64,000 nt of DNA from Amphiura filiformis (Eukaryota > Echinodermata > Ophiuroidea > Amphilepidida > Amphiuridae): positions 95,119,782 through 95,183,781 of the forward strand of contig NC_092628.1 in assembly GCF_039555335.1 (NCBI RefSeq). Reading direction: 5' to 3'. The position numbers and the translations under genes were made by a program. Shown piece after piece: positions 29,605-43,900 of the stretch. The notes under the pieces were generated by a model. The model searched no databases. It was not told the DNA's origin and saw only the letters and a program-made list of their open reading frames with translations. Each line of letters begins with the position of its first letter. The first letter of the stretch is position 1.

Positions 29605-29730
29605 ATACTTATAACATATGAAACATCTGACTACTGTTCCAATAAATTAAAAGGTTAATAACAGTCAATTGCATCTCCAAGTAAGTTGATGCTGATGTAT
29701 ATTTCAATGTTTTTAACTGATCTCCTGCCC

Positions 29731-29768
29731 TCATAACCATCTTTGTCTTTCAGCAAATTCCTTAACAG
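29731..29768 (-). CDS. Prominin B exon 21 (C terminus)
   Basis: Strong polypyrimidine tract and acceptor CTTTTTCAG, then in frame AVKEFAERQRWL and TGA. No counterpart in A. Supported only by the splice signal and the open frame. Confidence 0.5.
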
Positions 29769-31914
29769 CTGAAAAAGCAAAAAGTAAAAACAAAATTGTT
29801 ACAATGTTCAGTTTCACATGTTTCACTGTTAAGAGGATGACCAATGCAAGCCTTATTGGCCTTTCTACAGGTGGACAGACCTTTGGCTTTAAGTTTCAGT
29901 TTAGTTTATTTCACCATGATGAAGAAGAGAAGATCAGAAGATTGGCTGTAAGTAGACATTGTCCAATTTTAACCCATCATGTGACTTTTTATGTTTGTGT
30001 CAACCATACCAAAAAAAGTTTATTGGCATTATTTGTTTCATGGTAGGGAGAATACCCACATTACCTCTATAACACTTTTTTTCACAAATCAGAAATGGGC
30101 AACAGGTGTACCCATAAATGGGTACAGGTTGACATCTACAGAACATATCACTTACCTTCTTCATATGAAGGTGGTGGGTGTGGTGGTGGATGCGGTGGTG
30201 GGTGGGTTGGTCGCGTAGGTGGCGCTTGAGATGGTGCACTCGGCGACACTGAAAACAATTGTAAAGATAAAGATAATGAGTGATTTGTACACTTGATTTT
30301 TTATTTGTACACAATATGTACTCTATGTTTGTGATGTTGACAATCATCAGGGGAAATAGAATCAAAATTAATTGTGTAAATTAATATGTACTGTATTTGT
30401 CCAAATTTGGGCCATTTACCTAATAAGTCCTCTGTAGAACATTTTAGAATATGCAATATCTGTCCACCCACCATAAAAAAATTATTAAAAAAAAACAAAG
30501 AATAAAAAACAAAGAATAAAAAAAAAAGAATAAAAAAAAGTAAGAAAAAGAAATAAAAAATCAAATTAAAATCTCACCATTTGAATGAGGTGTTTGTAAA
30601 TTGACCATTTCCTGATCATCATGTTGGTAGTCATAGTAATCTTGGCAAGCCTGGTTATCATAGTTATCTAGCTGTTGACTTCTAATTGTATCCGTGTGAG
30701 GACGGCTAATATAGCTCCCTGGACGGCCTAGCATGTCGGGAGTGGCACGTTCTTCAGGAATCGTATACATGATACGTAGGTACTTGGCTAATTTAACTGC
30801 AAATATTAGACTGATTATCATCCACACAGTGCACCAGCCAAGCGAGAACCACACAGTATTCTATAAACAAAAGGAATAATAAACACAATTTGAGATTTGG
30901 ATGAGAACCATTAGATAATCCTGTCCTTTGAAGGGGTAATTATATCTTTTCTCATTAATAGTCAATCACACTTTAAAAAAAAATTAATTACTGAAGCAAA
31001 TGTGTCCAACACATACATTTTGTGCAACACAATCAGTGAAATGGGTAGTATCAAAGACCACAAGATGTCACTAAGAAATGTTCCAATTTTTAAATCTGGT
31101 GATAAGAATAATGTAAACAATTACAGGCCAATATCTGTCTTACCAATTATTTCAAAGATTATTGAAAGAACTGTTCATCACCAATTATATGATTATCTTT
31201 GTAGTAGAAATATCCTTTCGGATTCTCAATCTGGTTTTAGATCCAATCAGTGAAATGGGTAGTATCAAAGACCACAAGATGTCACTAAGAAATGTTTCAA
31301 TTTGGATCAGAAACCTTGTTCAATCTGGTCTACTGTTTATACTAAATATTCATTTCAGCACTTTTAATGCCACTAAGCTCATTTTGGAATTAGGTTGTCC
31401 CAGATTTTAACCAGTTTATAAGCCCCCTCATCCTTATTCAAGATGTTTGAAGTACTCATGAAACCAATAAGTAATCTTATCTGATTCTTGGTCATGAATT
31501 GGGCAAACAAGAGTTCAATGAGATCGTCTAAACCAGACAAGGGGTATAATTACTGAAATCAACTTTCAGAAAAAGCGAACCAGAGGACAAGATTCCGGAT
31601 TAGAATCCAATGAAATGTTTGTGAATGAGATCGGATCTGCATGAGAACCGTATCATTTTTACTCCATGGGCATTACTTACTTTCTTTCAGCTCGCCTCAT
31701 TGGTTAATCACATGATATAATCATCTGAGTAATTAATAAAAATACACCTTTCTGATATCTTAGCAATTGTAAGCTTAATCCCCTTCAGGCCTACTGACTA
31801 TTCTTACCACATCTCTGATTGGTTCAGTACATGATATAATAACAGCCCAATTGTAACCAATCAAAAAATAGTTTTTAGACGTCGATAATTTGGCTAGTAG
31901 TACCCATGGGGTTA

Positions 31915-31965
<51 letters not shown>

Positions 31966-34900
31966 TAACATGATGAAACTATGGAAAGAGGAGAAAAGAA
32001 GTAGTATTTAAATTCCCTACACGTTTTTCAGGTACTAAAAACTTTCTAGCCGTACATACCAGTGAGTCAAGGTCGTAATGACATACAACATTAACAGCTG
32101 CATCATATATGGCTCGTATTGGGTGACATCTACCAAATTCATCTGAAAACTGAAAGGAAATAATATTGAAAATTACATACTTCCATTTTTCTCCACATTT
32201 GAAAAAAGACTGAGATCGCATATTTGTGAATATGCGACTCTTTAAGTTCTCACTATCCAGGGTGCGGACTGACCCTGCGCCTCCAACTGCAGTCATTGTT
32301 TATAATGTGTTTTTATGTTGTAGTTACACACATGCATATTGCTCATGTGTATGTCCTTGTTTGCCAGGGTTTACAAACACACACACCTCAGGTATTCACT
32401 GTTCCACAGGGACTGTCCTGGATGCTAAATTTCTTTTTGTAACCATAATGGGCTGCTGTCGGCAGACGGAAGGTGTTGGTGAAAAAATAATTTGGGTGAT
32501 CAATGGACTAATATTTTACTTTGCTTATGTACGGTGGTGAAAGAAAAAATGGAAAATTGTATAAAAAAAAATGTGAAACCAATATACATAAAATTAGTTG
32601 TTTTTCACAGTTGCTCGCACCTGATATCCTTTTTTTTTGCTCTTCACTCTTTCAAACCATAGAAAAAAAATTGGGGCAACCATTCACAACTTCTATAGGC
32701 AAAAAATATTTCTGTCGTTACATTTACAAGTTGTGCCCCCCCCTCCACTGGTTCCCAAATCCTGGCTATGCCACTGTACATATGCAAACTCCCTCCCCAC
32801 ATATCCACCCCCTGACAGAGACACACCCCACAAACAGACACACACCCCAACACATAATTTCTGAAGTCTCTCTTGAATTTTCTTCACATTGAATAGAGAT
32901 GAAGGTACATATCAACTATGCCTAATTAAATCCAATACCTGTTCTATGGCTACATCAATAAACTGATCCAGGTATCCTATTATGACATCAATGTAATCCT
33001 CAACAGATTTATCCAATTCAGCTTCAAGGGCTTGTGTATCTGATAAACCACTCTCGACTACAAGTCCTGCCTTACTTGTCTCATTCACATCCCTATCAAG
33101 TAGAGGTATGAGAGCCTGAATATGATGTGTGTCAGAGAGCATAGATGCCTGTTGTAGTGATACAAACAGAAAGAAATCAGGGTTACAGTATATAATTTTC
33201 AAAAGAACAGGGATAAATCCAGGGTCTACATTCTGGAAAGTATTTTATTTATTTTGAGGGTGCAAATCCAGATTTTGGGATATCTTAAATGAAAAATGTA
33301 TTCTGTAAGCACTCCTAAGATTATACAAGAAATGCAATCTATATTTATTTATTCTTTCTTTATCCAGTGTAACCTCTTCAGTATCTTGTACTGATCTCCA
33401 AGAAGGCCCAGCACTTACAATTACAAAATATACAATACTTAATAAATAACATAGATAATCAAAACAAAGCTTATACTTTATTTTCAAGGAAACAAGGAAA
33501 ACATTAATATAACAACAAAACCCAAAAAACAGTGGTATAAAATGGATCTGAAAATACACATACCAGACTAAAGATTAAACTGTCTCTCTTGATCTCTCTC
33601 TCTCCCTCCCCCCTCTTTCTGACTCTCCCTGACTATAGTTCTAATTCCTCCATTCCTCAAGAAAACTAGTTTCATTTCAAAGCTTTTTATGCTTTGTTTT
33701 TGGTCAAAGCCATAATGTATGATTCTTTCAAACAAGATTTTTTGCTATGCTTGTATAATATTTACGGATGTCCCAACTTACACCTAAATGGAATCAGCCA
33801 AATTTGATGTGTTTGTAGGTTAACAGAGCAAATCGTATTAATCCTTCCTGACAGTTATAACTATAATAATATTTCAGCCTTTTGGGTAAATACTAACAAA
33901 ATTAAAATTTGATGGAAATCATATATTATGGATTTAAATTGACATCAAGTCTGTAAAGGCAATAAGATAGCATAGTATATCAGTTTATCCTTACCATACT
34001 GTGTTCTGTTGGTAATACTACAGATTGTTGTATATCTTGCAGATCTGATGCAGCTTGCCTCAACTCAGTTGCAACATCAGGCTGTATAGAACATAACAAA
34101 AATACACTAATACTCGTACTATGTTTGAAGAAAAAAGAAACAGTGGCAAGTAATAATTTCATGAGTGGATTTCAGCTACATTTACAGCTACTTAAAAATT
34201 ACAATGCATTGTAAATTTGATTTCACAATTAGTAGTACACAGGTGCCCCCAGAAAGGGCCTAAAAAAGTTATATTGCCCTTAAAGTGCCACAATCGGGGT
34301 TGACCATTATTTAATTTTTTTTGCTTTTTTGGCCAGTAAATAAATAAGGAAAATTCTCCATAAAATACAACATAAACAATAATTTAAATGTTTTACCAGG
34401 CTTGATTTTAGAATTTATCAGACCTGTATAGTACAAATTACAAACAGGAAAAACATTTTGTGAATTTTATACCAAATTTATTTCCACTCATTTCCACCAG
34501 TTTCCAGTTTACTTTTGAGAAAAATGCATAATCACAATTTCATAAACCCTATCCGAGACTCACTGGCTGAATTTTTGAAACCCCTTTTCGAAAGTCCCGG
34601 GACCGCAACTGGTTTCATGTTTTATGAACGAGCTTGGTTACTTGACCAGTATATATATACCAAGGGACACTGCTGTGCAGACAAGTAATTTTCATAGACG
34701 AAATTGATCCACATGAATTGATCTTACATTATTATCTGCAGCCGTGTGCAGCTCTATGGAGTAAGCTAACAAGTCATCTGTTAACAGATCTTCTTGTAAC
34801 TGCAGATGAAACAAATGAATAAAAGAAAGGATTAATTTAGATTTCAACTTCTAATATCAGTTATATATTTAAATAACACAAATCGTTGTGTCAGTGCAAG

Positions 34901-37900
34901 AACATTATAAGTGATATTTAGGGCAAAATTGAGTTATTAATGGATAATGAAAATTACATAAATGCAACTATGCTACAAATCTTAAAAGCAATTAAAATAT
35001 CAATTAAATAATTAAACATTATAAAATAAGAAACAGATTGAAACACAAAAATGCTTCTCCTGAAAATAAATGTCACTTTAATGCAACATTGTTATGTTAA
35101 AAGAAGTCTACATTTTCAGTTCAAATCCATACATCCCCTGTGTAAGACATGACGCTAATCTCTGGCTGCTAACACAGCAAGTGTAGATTTCAAATGGAGT
35201 CACCCATTTAGGTAAGCCCATTTGAAATTCACACTCCTAGTATAGGAGAGTAAAATTATCTTCCATAGGGGTATGTTGATTTTAACTGGAATAGCCCATT
35301 TTTCCCAAAGTTTTTACTATTCACTGGATATGATTTCAAGGAGTCCTCCCTGATACTTTTTGAGATACAAAGTCACCCAGAAACCCATTTTTTGCCAACA
35401 GTTTCATCTGGAGGGAGACTTTTCTTTCCACAATGCTTAAACCAAAGTTTTTAGTTGGAGAATTCTGGAATACAATTTCTGGAAATACTCAGTCATCCCA
35501 AATAGTGATATTTTCTGGGAGACCACCAGACATCCTGGTAAATGGGCATGGTAATCCAGAAATGTCTTGCTAACGAGAGACTTTGGGAAACCTCTCAAGA
35601 TGGGTTGAAAAGGTTCCTGGAGGTCTTCAGGAGACCTCCAGGATATCTCCTGAAACCGTTTCTTTTTGCTATTGGTACTGTGTGTGATTCCAACATACTA
35701 CAAACAAGGTATAGAGACTCACCCATGGTAATATAACATCGACAAGTCTGACACTATTCAATTTCCTTTTTCTTTACCTTGCTCACCACAACTTTTCCTC
35801 TACAATTTTAAGCGCTTTGAAACCACTCAATGTTGATCACCTTTTTCTTTTCATATTTTTTCTTCTTTTTTTCAGTTTTACTTTTACAAGGGCATCTTGA
35901 ACTTGAAGCAAGAGCCCCATTTCAGGCCACATCTTTTTAAATCAACTTACCAGTGTTTCCATGGCATCAAAATCAACCTTATCTAATTGGATCTGATCTA
36001 CAGAATATTGAAGCAATGGTCCAAGATTATCTGGCACTAAGTCACTCAAATCCACATCCCCTATGTCTATCTCATCTATCAGTTTAGCTGTCTGGTTTCT
36101 TAGCTCTGGTATAAGCTGTAAAAATAACATAACATAATAAGTCACCAAATTATGATATAAAACTGTCATGGATTTCAGGAACACTCTTTCACAAAAAGAA
36201 ACAAACTCTGTAGCATAAACAAGAAGGGGGTGGGTACTGCTTCCTAAATCCCAACAAAATATATCAACATGATTGCCAGAAGAACAACATATACCCCAAG
36301 ACTATCTGCAGAATATTGAAGCAATGGTCCAAGATTGTCTGGTATAAACTCCCTGAAATAAACATCACCTATGTCAATCTCATCTAACTGCAAGGGATGG
36401 GAGGAGCCCAGAGGGTCACTCACTCAGTGAATTGCTACACATCAACAGCCACAGGCCTCAGGACATGACCATACAGGCACTCAGGCAGTCTACTCTGAAG
36501 TACGAAGTACCGACGCGGACGCACACATTGTGCCGACCTTGAAGGCACGCATACCTGCAGCAGAGACACAGCTGTATACGCATGCGTTGTCAGAGTGGAC
36601 AAACTGTAGATGTTTAGAGTTGCTTATTTTCAACGTGATTTGAAATATAAAAAAATTGAATGGTGATATTTGCCCAATTTATGTTTTGTGTATTTTTGTG
36701 TTCTTGTGGTTTCTCTTAATCATGTGCATCAAAAATTGAAGGTCTAAAGTAAAAGTCAATACTTTGTTATATGCCATTTTGGGTAGCTTTTGCATATATT
36801 AATCCATTTAGGGGTACAAAAGAGATTGTGTGCAATTGACCCTTTCAAAACGAGGTTCTACTCACAAAGTGTGTGTTGTGTGTGCATACACCTGTCAAAT
36901 GTGTGCTTCAATTTCTGTGTTTGCAGGGAGAACCTTGTTTTGGTAGTTACATGGTGGATCCATGGAAAGGGCAAATACATCACTTACAGGGTGCATTTCA
37001 AAGGTTGCCAGACTCAGACATGGGTGGGTAGCACTTGTGGGTGAGAGTGAGAAGGAGAAAGAATGGAAGGAAGAAAGGAGGGGGAAGAGGAGAAAAAGAA
37101 AACCACATTACAGGCTAACATCACTCATGCTCAGACCAGGAAGGATTATAGTTGTTTGGATACATTTGTCTGATTTCAAATAACCACCGATGGTAAATTT
37201 ATTTGAAACTGATGTAAATTGTGGACTATTTAATACCACTTGACATAAGATATGATTCTCTTCTTACCTTTTTCAAATCGTTGACATTGATAATGTGCTC
37301 CAATTGTAGTGTGTTGTAAATAGTAGAATTCTTCTCACAGTCTTCCAGAATAGATGTAAATGTTAGAGGAATAGAGGAATTACCCAGGATGAGATCCCCT
37401 AGCCAGTAGCCTTCTGATATCAAGTCTGGTTGGTCTATTGTCTGTCACAGGATAAAAAATTACAGCACTGCATTTCCATTTGGACTGTTAAGTCAGTATG
37501 CACAAAAGTGGTTTGAAGTTGAACCAATTTGAGTTAAAGCTGGGTGTAACTTTACAGACAGTCTAAGGCTATTTAGACTAGGGGTTACAATAAAAAATCT
37601 CTCATGCATATGTTTAAGTTTAGAGCGCAATGGGGGCACCATGTGCAGGAGGAATGAAGTTTAGGGAGAGAAACAATTTGAAAAATTGCCCAAAATTTGT
37701 TGTTTTGTTTGACAGGGGCACAAATCTAGCCCAAATGTTTTTTTTGTAAACTTCCCATACTCTTGCATTGTGGTGCTACCACTGTTAGACCAGGTCTACA
37801 TGCTATTTAGACCAGGTCTGAAGTCAAAACACAGCAACCATTTAAACCTATAATTTTCAAATTGTTATGTGCAGTGGCAATGTGGTTCAGAACAAGTTCA

Positions 37901-40900
37901 CATATTTTCTTCTTCATGAAATACTTTGAATACTGTTGAATTAAATCAGTGTCTACAAATTCCAGATCAATTTCTTCCTATCTTTAAACACATACCTCAT
38001 TTATGAGTTTGAGATTTTTGAGTGGTTTGCATGTCAATGTAGTAGGAGCCAGGCTAGCAAAGATGGTTGATGTTAGTAGCATCAGTAGCGGGGTTAGTAG
38101 GAATGTTAGTACTACACCACTGTAAAAACAGAAGAATCAGTAGTGGGGTTACTCAGTCAATACCAAAAATGTTCTTAAAATGTTATAATTGTGCTATAAA
38201 CATGTTTGTACATGTTCCTCATTCCTCTTACTAAATAAAAATACAGTGTACAAACTGTATTCTATAGTAAATTGATGTGCTTAGATCATTATTGGCTGCT
38301 GTATGTACCCCAAGTCCCCATTGTTTGTGACATATTGTCCATTTGTGCATTTGAAGAGCTTTGTTGCAAAACCCCTTACATCCACTTGAGCAATTTTGAG
38401 AAAACATCAAATAATCAAGTACTGATATAGGGTTTGCAGCAAAAGCATTTTTCAGCGGGATGCTTGGGTAGGATGAGCATCCCGCCAAAAACTGCTTTTG
38501 TTTCAAAACCCCCTTATATCAGTGATTTTAATGATGATTTTTTGATGTGTTCTCAAAGTTGCTCAAGTGGATGTAAGGGGTTTTGCAACAAACCGCTTCA
38601 TTTGTACATTCAATAGTTTTGTAGATGAAAGTACAGTGATCAACTTACACCATAAGGAAGTTTCCACAGCAGTTAGAGCTGATTGATCTGTATCTTGGGT
38701 CAACATTTTTGGCGAAGATAGATCCCATGATGAGTCCAACAGCAAATACACCAAAGATAAAAAAACAAGCCAGAGATAGAGCAAGCATGGTAAAATCCCT
38801 GCAGGAGAATTAACATACAAAAGTATATTAGTACTTTGTTATACTTTTTAAGTTCTTTGTGAAAATCCGGGGGAAAGGGATGAGGGCGGGGCACTCAGGA
38901 CAAACTCAATTGTAATGATATACATGTAAGTGCACAAAACTACAAATTATGTGTCCTTTTTTTAGCTATAATCAGTGTGCATCCACATGAAGGTTATCAA
39001 ATTTGCCAATTTTTGGGATAGGAAGAATGTTTTAGAAGCCATCATGAGAGTGATGTTTTTACTTCTTAAAGGACTTTCCTTGTTAAGGGTTGTTTTGTAA
39101 ATCCTTGGGCTATGATTTTTTTAAGGTCAAACTTGACATTTCTTTTTTAATTTACTACATAAAATCATACAAAAATTCCTTGTTAGGATATTTTAAAGAT
39201 ATAGTGCATCCTCCACTTCTTTGTTTTGATTCCTTTAAAACATTTTTATTCATTTCATATTTGTTGATTTACAAAGACTCATCAAAATATTGTTAAGCAC
39301 TTGGATATACAGGGTGTCCCAGAATGATTTATACCGAGAAAGATGGAATTTTTTAGCTTTCTCAGATTTTTTCAGATGTCATATTGAAATGTTTCACTTA
39401 ATCCCATATCAAGAATTATTTAGCATTGTAGCTCTACATCTGTGCCAAATTTGGTGTATTTCCTATCACAGAATGTAGGGTTTCTCCAATATATATCGCA
39501 CAGTGTGGCTGGATGATGGTGATAAAGGATCCATGTGTTATGATGCCATTACACACATGCAGTTTTCGTCCATTTTCAGTAATAGCAATGTCACGCCAAA
39601 ACAAATCAAGCTATTTCCATGAAAGTCACAGAATAGGTAGGAGACATGTGTGGCATTGTATTGCACTCTTTAAAATTAGATACACTGTTGACTATATATT
39701 TTTGATATTTTGTTCAAACACGGTATAAATCATTCTGGGACACCCTGTAGTTTGTATTACCTGTAGATGATATAGTCATTGGAATCATCAAGCCTGCCCT
39801 TCATAAACACCTCATAGTCATCTAAAGTATCTAGTATCTGAGTATCAAATAAAATACACGATTCACTTACATCTAAAGCTCATAATTATGTTTAATAATA
39901 TTACATACAACAAATTGTACTATTCTACCTAATCAATCCCCTCCAAGTCCTGATTTTTTGCTCTCTCCATTTACTGTCAATTGTTTGCCCAAGATTCGTT
40001 AAAAGTCATTTAATTATGCTACATTTAACATTCTCAGGATTATTTCTCCATGCTACATGTACATATCTATATCATTTATTTCACTCAGTAATTGCCTAGA
40101 AGCTCTATCCAGAATGACACGATGGTCATCAAGGGTGTAAGGTCCAGTTAGTTCAATCGGTAAGCCGCTGGACTCTGGTGTGCGAGTGCTTGACGCTACA
40201 CCTCTTGCAGTGTAATTTTCTGTTCTGAAGGAAAATTTGCTAGCTTGAAATTCCCCTGGACAAGGAACTTCTTGCTTATTGTCAGTCTACCAATACAACA
40301 ATCTGGAAGCTGATTCTGGCTGCGATGGTTATATGTAGGCTGATTAGGGTTCTGCATCTGTATAGAGCTGCATCCCTGAATGATGCTAAATGGATTATAA
40401 AGTGTGTCTAAAGCCAGAGTGTTTCGCAATCTATGGTGCAGTGTGCTGAGGCTTCTGGGTTTATGCCTGTGCATAGTGTACTACAAATCACTATACTTTA
40501 TTTTTAGAATGTGACAATGTTGAGTGTAGGAATTACCTTAAAAATATCTCAAAATATACAAGATGCCATTTATATTCCGGTCTGAAACTATCAGACAATA
40601 TTTTAAACATTATTAACATCATAAATTTGCAACAAACCCAAATTGTGAAAAAATCACACCCGGGCAGATTTTTTGCTATTTCTCCATTTATGATCCTGCC
40701 CAAAAGTGTCTCCTTTTGATATACCACGTCACATTATACTCACTGCTACTAATTGATCATTGGCTCCGGTGTGTATCTCATCAATACTGTCACTTGTAGA
40801 GCTAATAACATCCTCTATATCATTGATAGGTTCTTCAGCTGCACTGTTAATATCACTCTCAATCTGGTCAAGAGCTTCCACACCCTAAGTAATGTGTCAA

Positions 40901-43900
40901 AACAAAGCAAGGTAGTATACTTGAGTTCTGCTCTTTCTTTCAAGATAATCACTGGACTTAGATGTAACAAAATAATGAGCATGTGATGTGATAATGACAA
41001 ACAACATACTTTATTTACAGACTAGACAACAAATAAACAAACTCCTGGCTGGTACACAACCCACCTGAATAAAAAGCAAAGAAATGCGCTGGCAGGGGAT
41101 TTGAACCCACAAACTTCCATGTTATTTTGTAAATATTGTAACACTTTGTATTTAAGGGGGTACTACACCCCTGCCCGATTTTGTGCCTATTTTTGCATTT
41201 TTCTCAAAAATTATAGCGCATTGGTGACAATTAAGATATGTTTGTTATAGGGGCAAGGACCACAACTACTGCACTGGAAATTTTATTTCAGCACAAACAA
41301 CAGTTGTGGAGTTACAGTCAAGAATGAGGGAAAACCAGTATTTGATCGAAAAATCAATAACTTCTTGCCTTGAGTAGCTGAATTTTCAGTGCAGTAGTTA
41401 AATAGTCCTTGCCCCTATAATATACATATCTTACTTGTATCAAATGCGCTATTATAGTTTTTGAGAAAAATGCAAAAATAGGCACAAAATTGGCCAGGGG
41501 TGTAGTACCCCCTTAACTGTTCACTCTATACATACCTTGTTATACAGACTGCTAATATTTGCTATTGACGTATTAGACCCACTTATTTGATCATCTAAAA
41601 CTGGAAGCTGAAAGAAAGATAGAACATAACATTTTTTATATTTAAATTATGTATAAATCTAAAATTGATGATAAAAATTGATAATGAAGAATATATTATC
41701 ATGTTTTATTGACTTTTATGCAGAGAAAGCTGATACAGATGGAGAATGAAACATGGATGAAACATCCCAGACAGTAATAAGAAGGTCGCCGGTTTGAATC
41801 CGGCCAGATGCACTGTTTTTTTTGTTTTTTTCTTCAATGTTTATGTGCACTGGCTGCTCTGGGTAAAGATAAAAATTTGTTCATCCTATCAACCCAGAGA
41901 ACTAAGTACAGTATATAATTTTCATCCCAGGCAGTACTTTGTCTTTTCAACCACTGAGTATTTTTGCATGTCTATCAACTCATCAACTATCAATAAAGAT
42001 AATTTGCTCTAGAATAAACATAAAGAGCAAATAAAATCATTTAAATTGGTTTATCGTTGTTGATGTAGCATGCACACTGCGTAAATACTATAGTGGGTCC
42101 TGATTAGTGACTCTACCATGGCACCACATTCACTGAACAATCTGTATTGGGCTATACCAGAGGATATACATATCCTCTATGGAAGACATGACCTTAATCT
42201 TCTACACAGGGAGTGTGAATTTCAAATGGGGTAACCTGAATGGGTGACTCAATTTGAAATTTACACCCCCTGTGTGGGAAAATAAGGTAATGTCTTCCAA
42301 AAGGGTGCATGGATTTCAACTAGAATAGCCCAGATCCCAGATACATAGGATGTGAGCATTGACAAATGAGAAAGGGCTATGTTGAGAACTGTATTTTTGT
42401 TTTTATTGATGTTGGTATCTGTAATATGTGACCAGCTCCAACAAAACCTGGAACAAGTCGCCAGGCATGTTTTTGAGTTACAGGCCTTTAAAGATGACAT
42501 TCCCATAAATCAAATCAAATTTTGGAATTCCTAATTTCATGGTATTTGACTGTGGGACTCTTTCAAATCCTTGAAAGTACTTATTAAAAAGAGGTTTATT
42601 TAATCAATAATGAACACTGTTGAACTATGATAATCCCTATTCAATCCTGTGTAAGGCAGGAAAAATGTACAAAATTATCCATATCTTGAAAAGTATTGAT
42701 GCTATGTATATAATTTTGGTATCATTTTAAAGCTTATTATCTTGTGCTTACATTTTTATTCAAATCATGAAATGTCAAAAATGCAATTTGTTCCTGGTTT
42801 TGTCAGAACGGGTCACATATATGATGTAGAGTTCATTTCATCAAAATTTGTGACTTACAGAATTAAAATCAATATTTATTGTTAGACCCTGATTTGGTGG
42901 TACACACCCAGCACATGTTGTATTGATGTCATCTAACCTCTTCGACACATCCTCTAGCTCAGTCCTAAGAGTTTCTTCTTGCTGGGTCAGGATTGTTCGA
43001 GATACATTCATACGCAGCAGAGTAACATGTGTGTCATTCAAATCTGTGTTATAGAATAAACAATTCTTATTTATTTATTGCTCCACATTATTTATTGGGC
43101 CACAAATGTGTCTCATTGTTGGGTTTCTGCTCTGGTATAAAAAGTTGCCTCTTTTGGTAAATTTTCGTCTAAACTTTTATTTTCAAGAAATTTCAGTCAA
43201 AATCAATCCACTTCAGCCAAAAAACAGCTGCTTTTAATTTCATACAGATAAAAAAATCCCCCAAATGCAAAATCTTGTTCAGTAGGACCCGTAGAACAAG
43301 GTTTTTGTTGTCTTATATGCAATTTCTACATCAATTATACCTGATGATATGACTTACAATGTATGTTCATGTGCACATCAAAAGTAAGTGAATGAATTTT
43401 GCAATTTTTAACTCACCGTGGATAAGTTTTTCAAACTCATTAAAAAGAACTTGCACTTGAACTTCCTCTAATAGATAATCTTCAACAGGTGCAGCTATTA
43501 GCATGCCTACATCTAAGAGAAAGATACAAGCAACAACTAAAATTGGGTCACTTTCTAGGTCATGATGCTTTGCTTTATAAGCAATACCAAAATACAAACA
43601 TACCGTACTGACGCGAGTATAGTCCCACCCAAATGCATTGAATTTGAATGCATGACATGAATACAAATTATCAATTTTCATATTAAAAATAGGTCAACCA
43701 TGAATGATCCTAGCATTTAGGTCTAGGTCCTGGGACACTCCAAAGCCGAAAAAATAAATAACTTCAATTCCTAAAATGTTGTCACAATATAATATAATAT
43801 AACACACAACTTTAAGATTATAAAAAAAAACATAGGTGGAGTTAGATTGGTCCAACATAAAAAAAATAAGGGTAACTAAGTAGACACAAACTACTTTTGC

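Noticed and set aside
30000-30365. Minus-strand 121-residue His-rich frame (HHRIHHHTHHLH)
   Set aside because: Wrong frame across prominin B exon 20; the correct frame reads Pro-rich HPPP repeats joined to exon 19.
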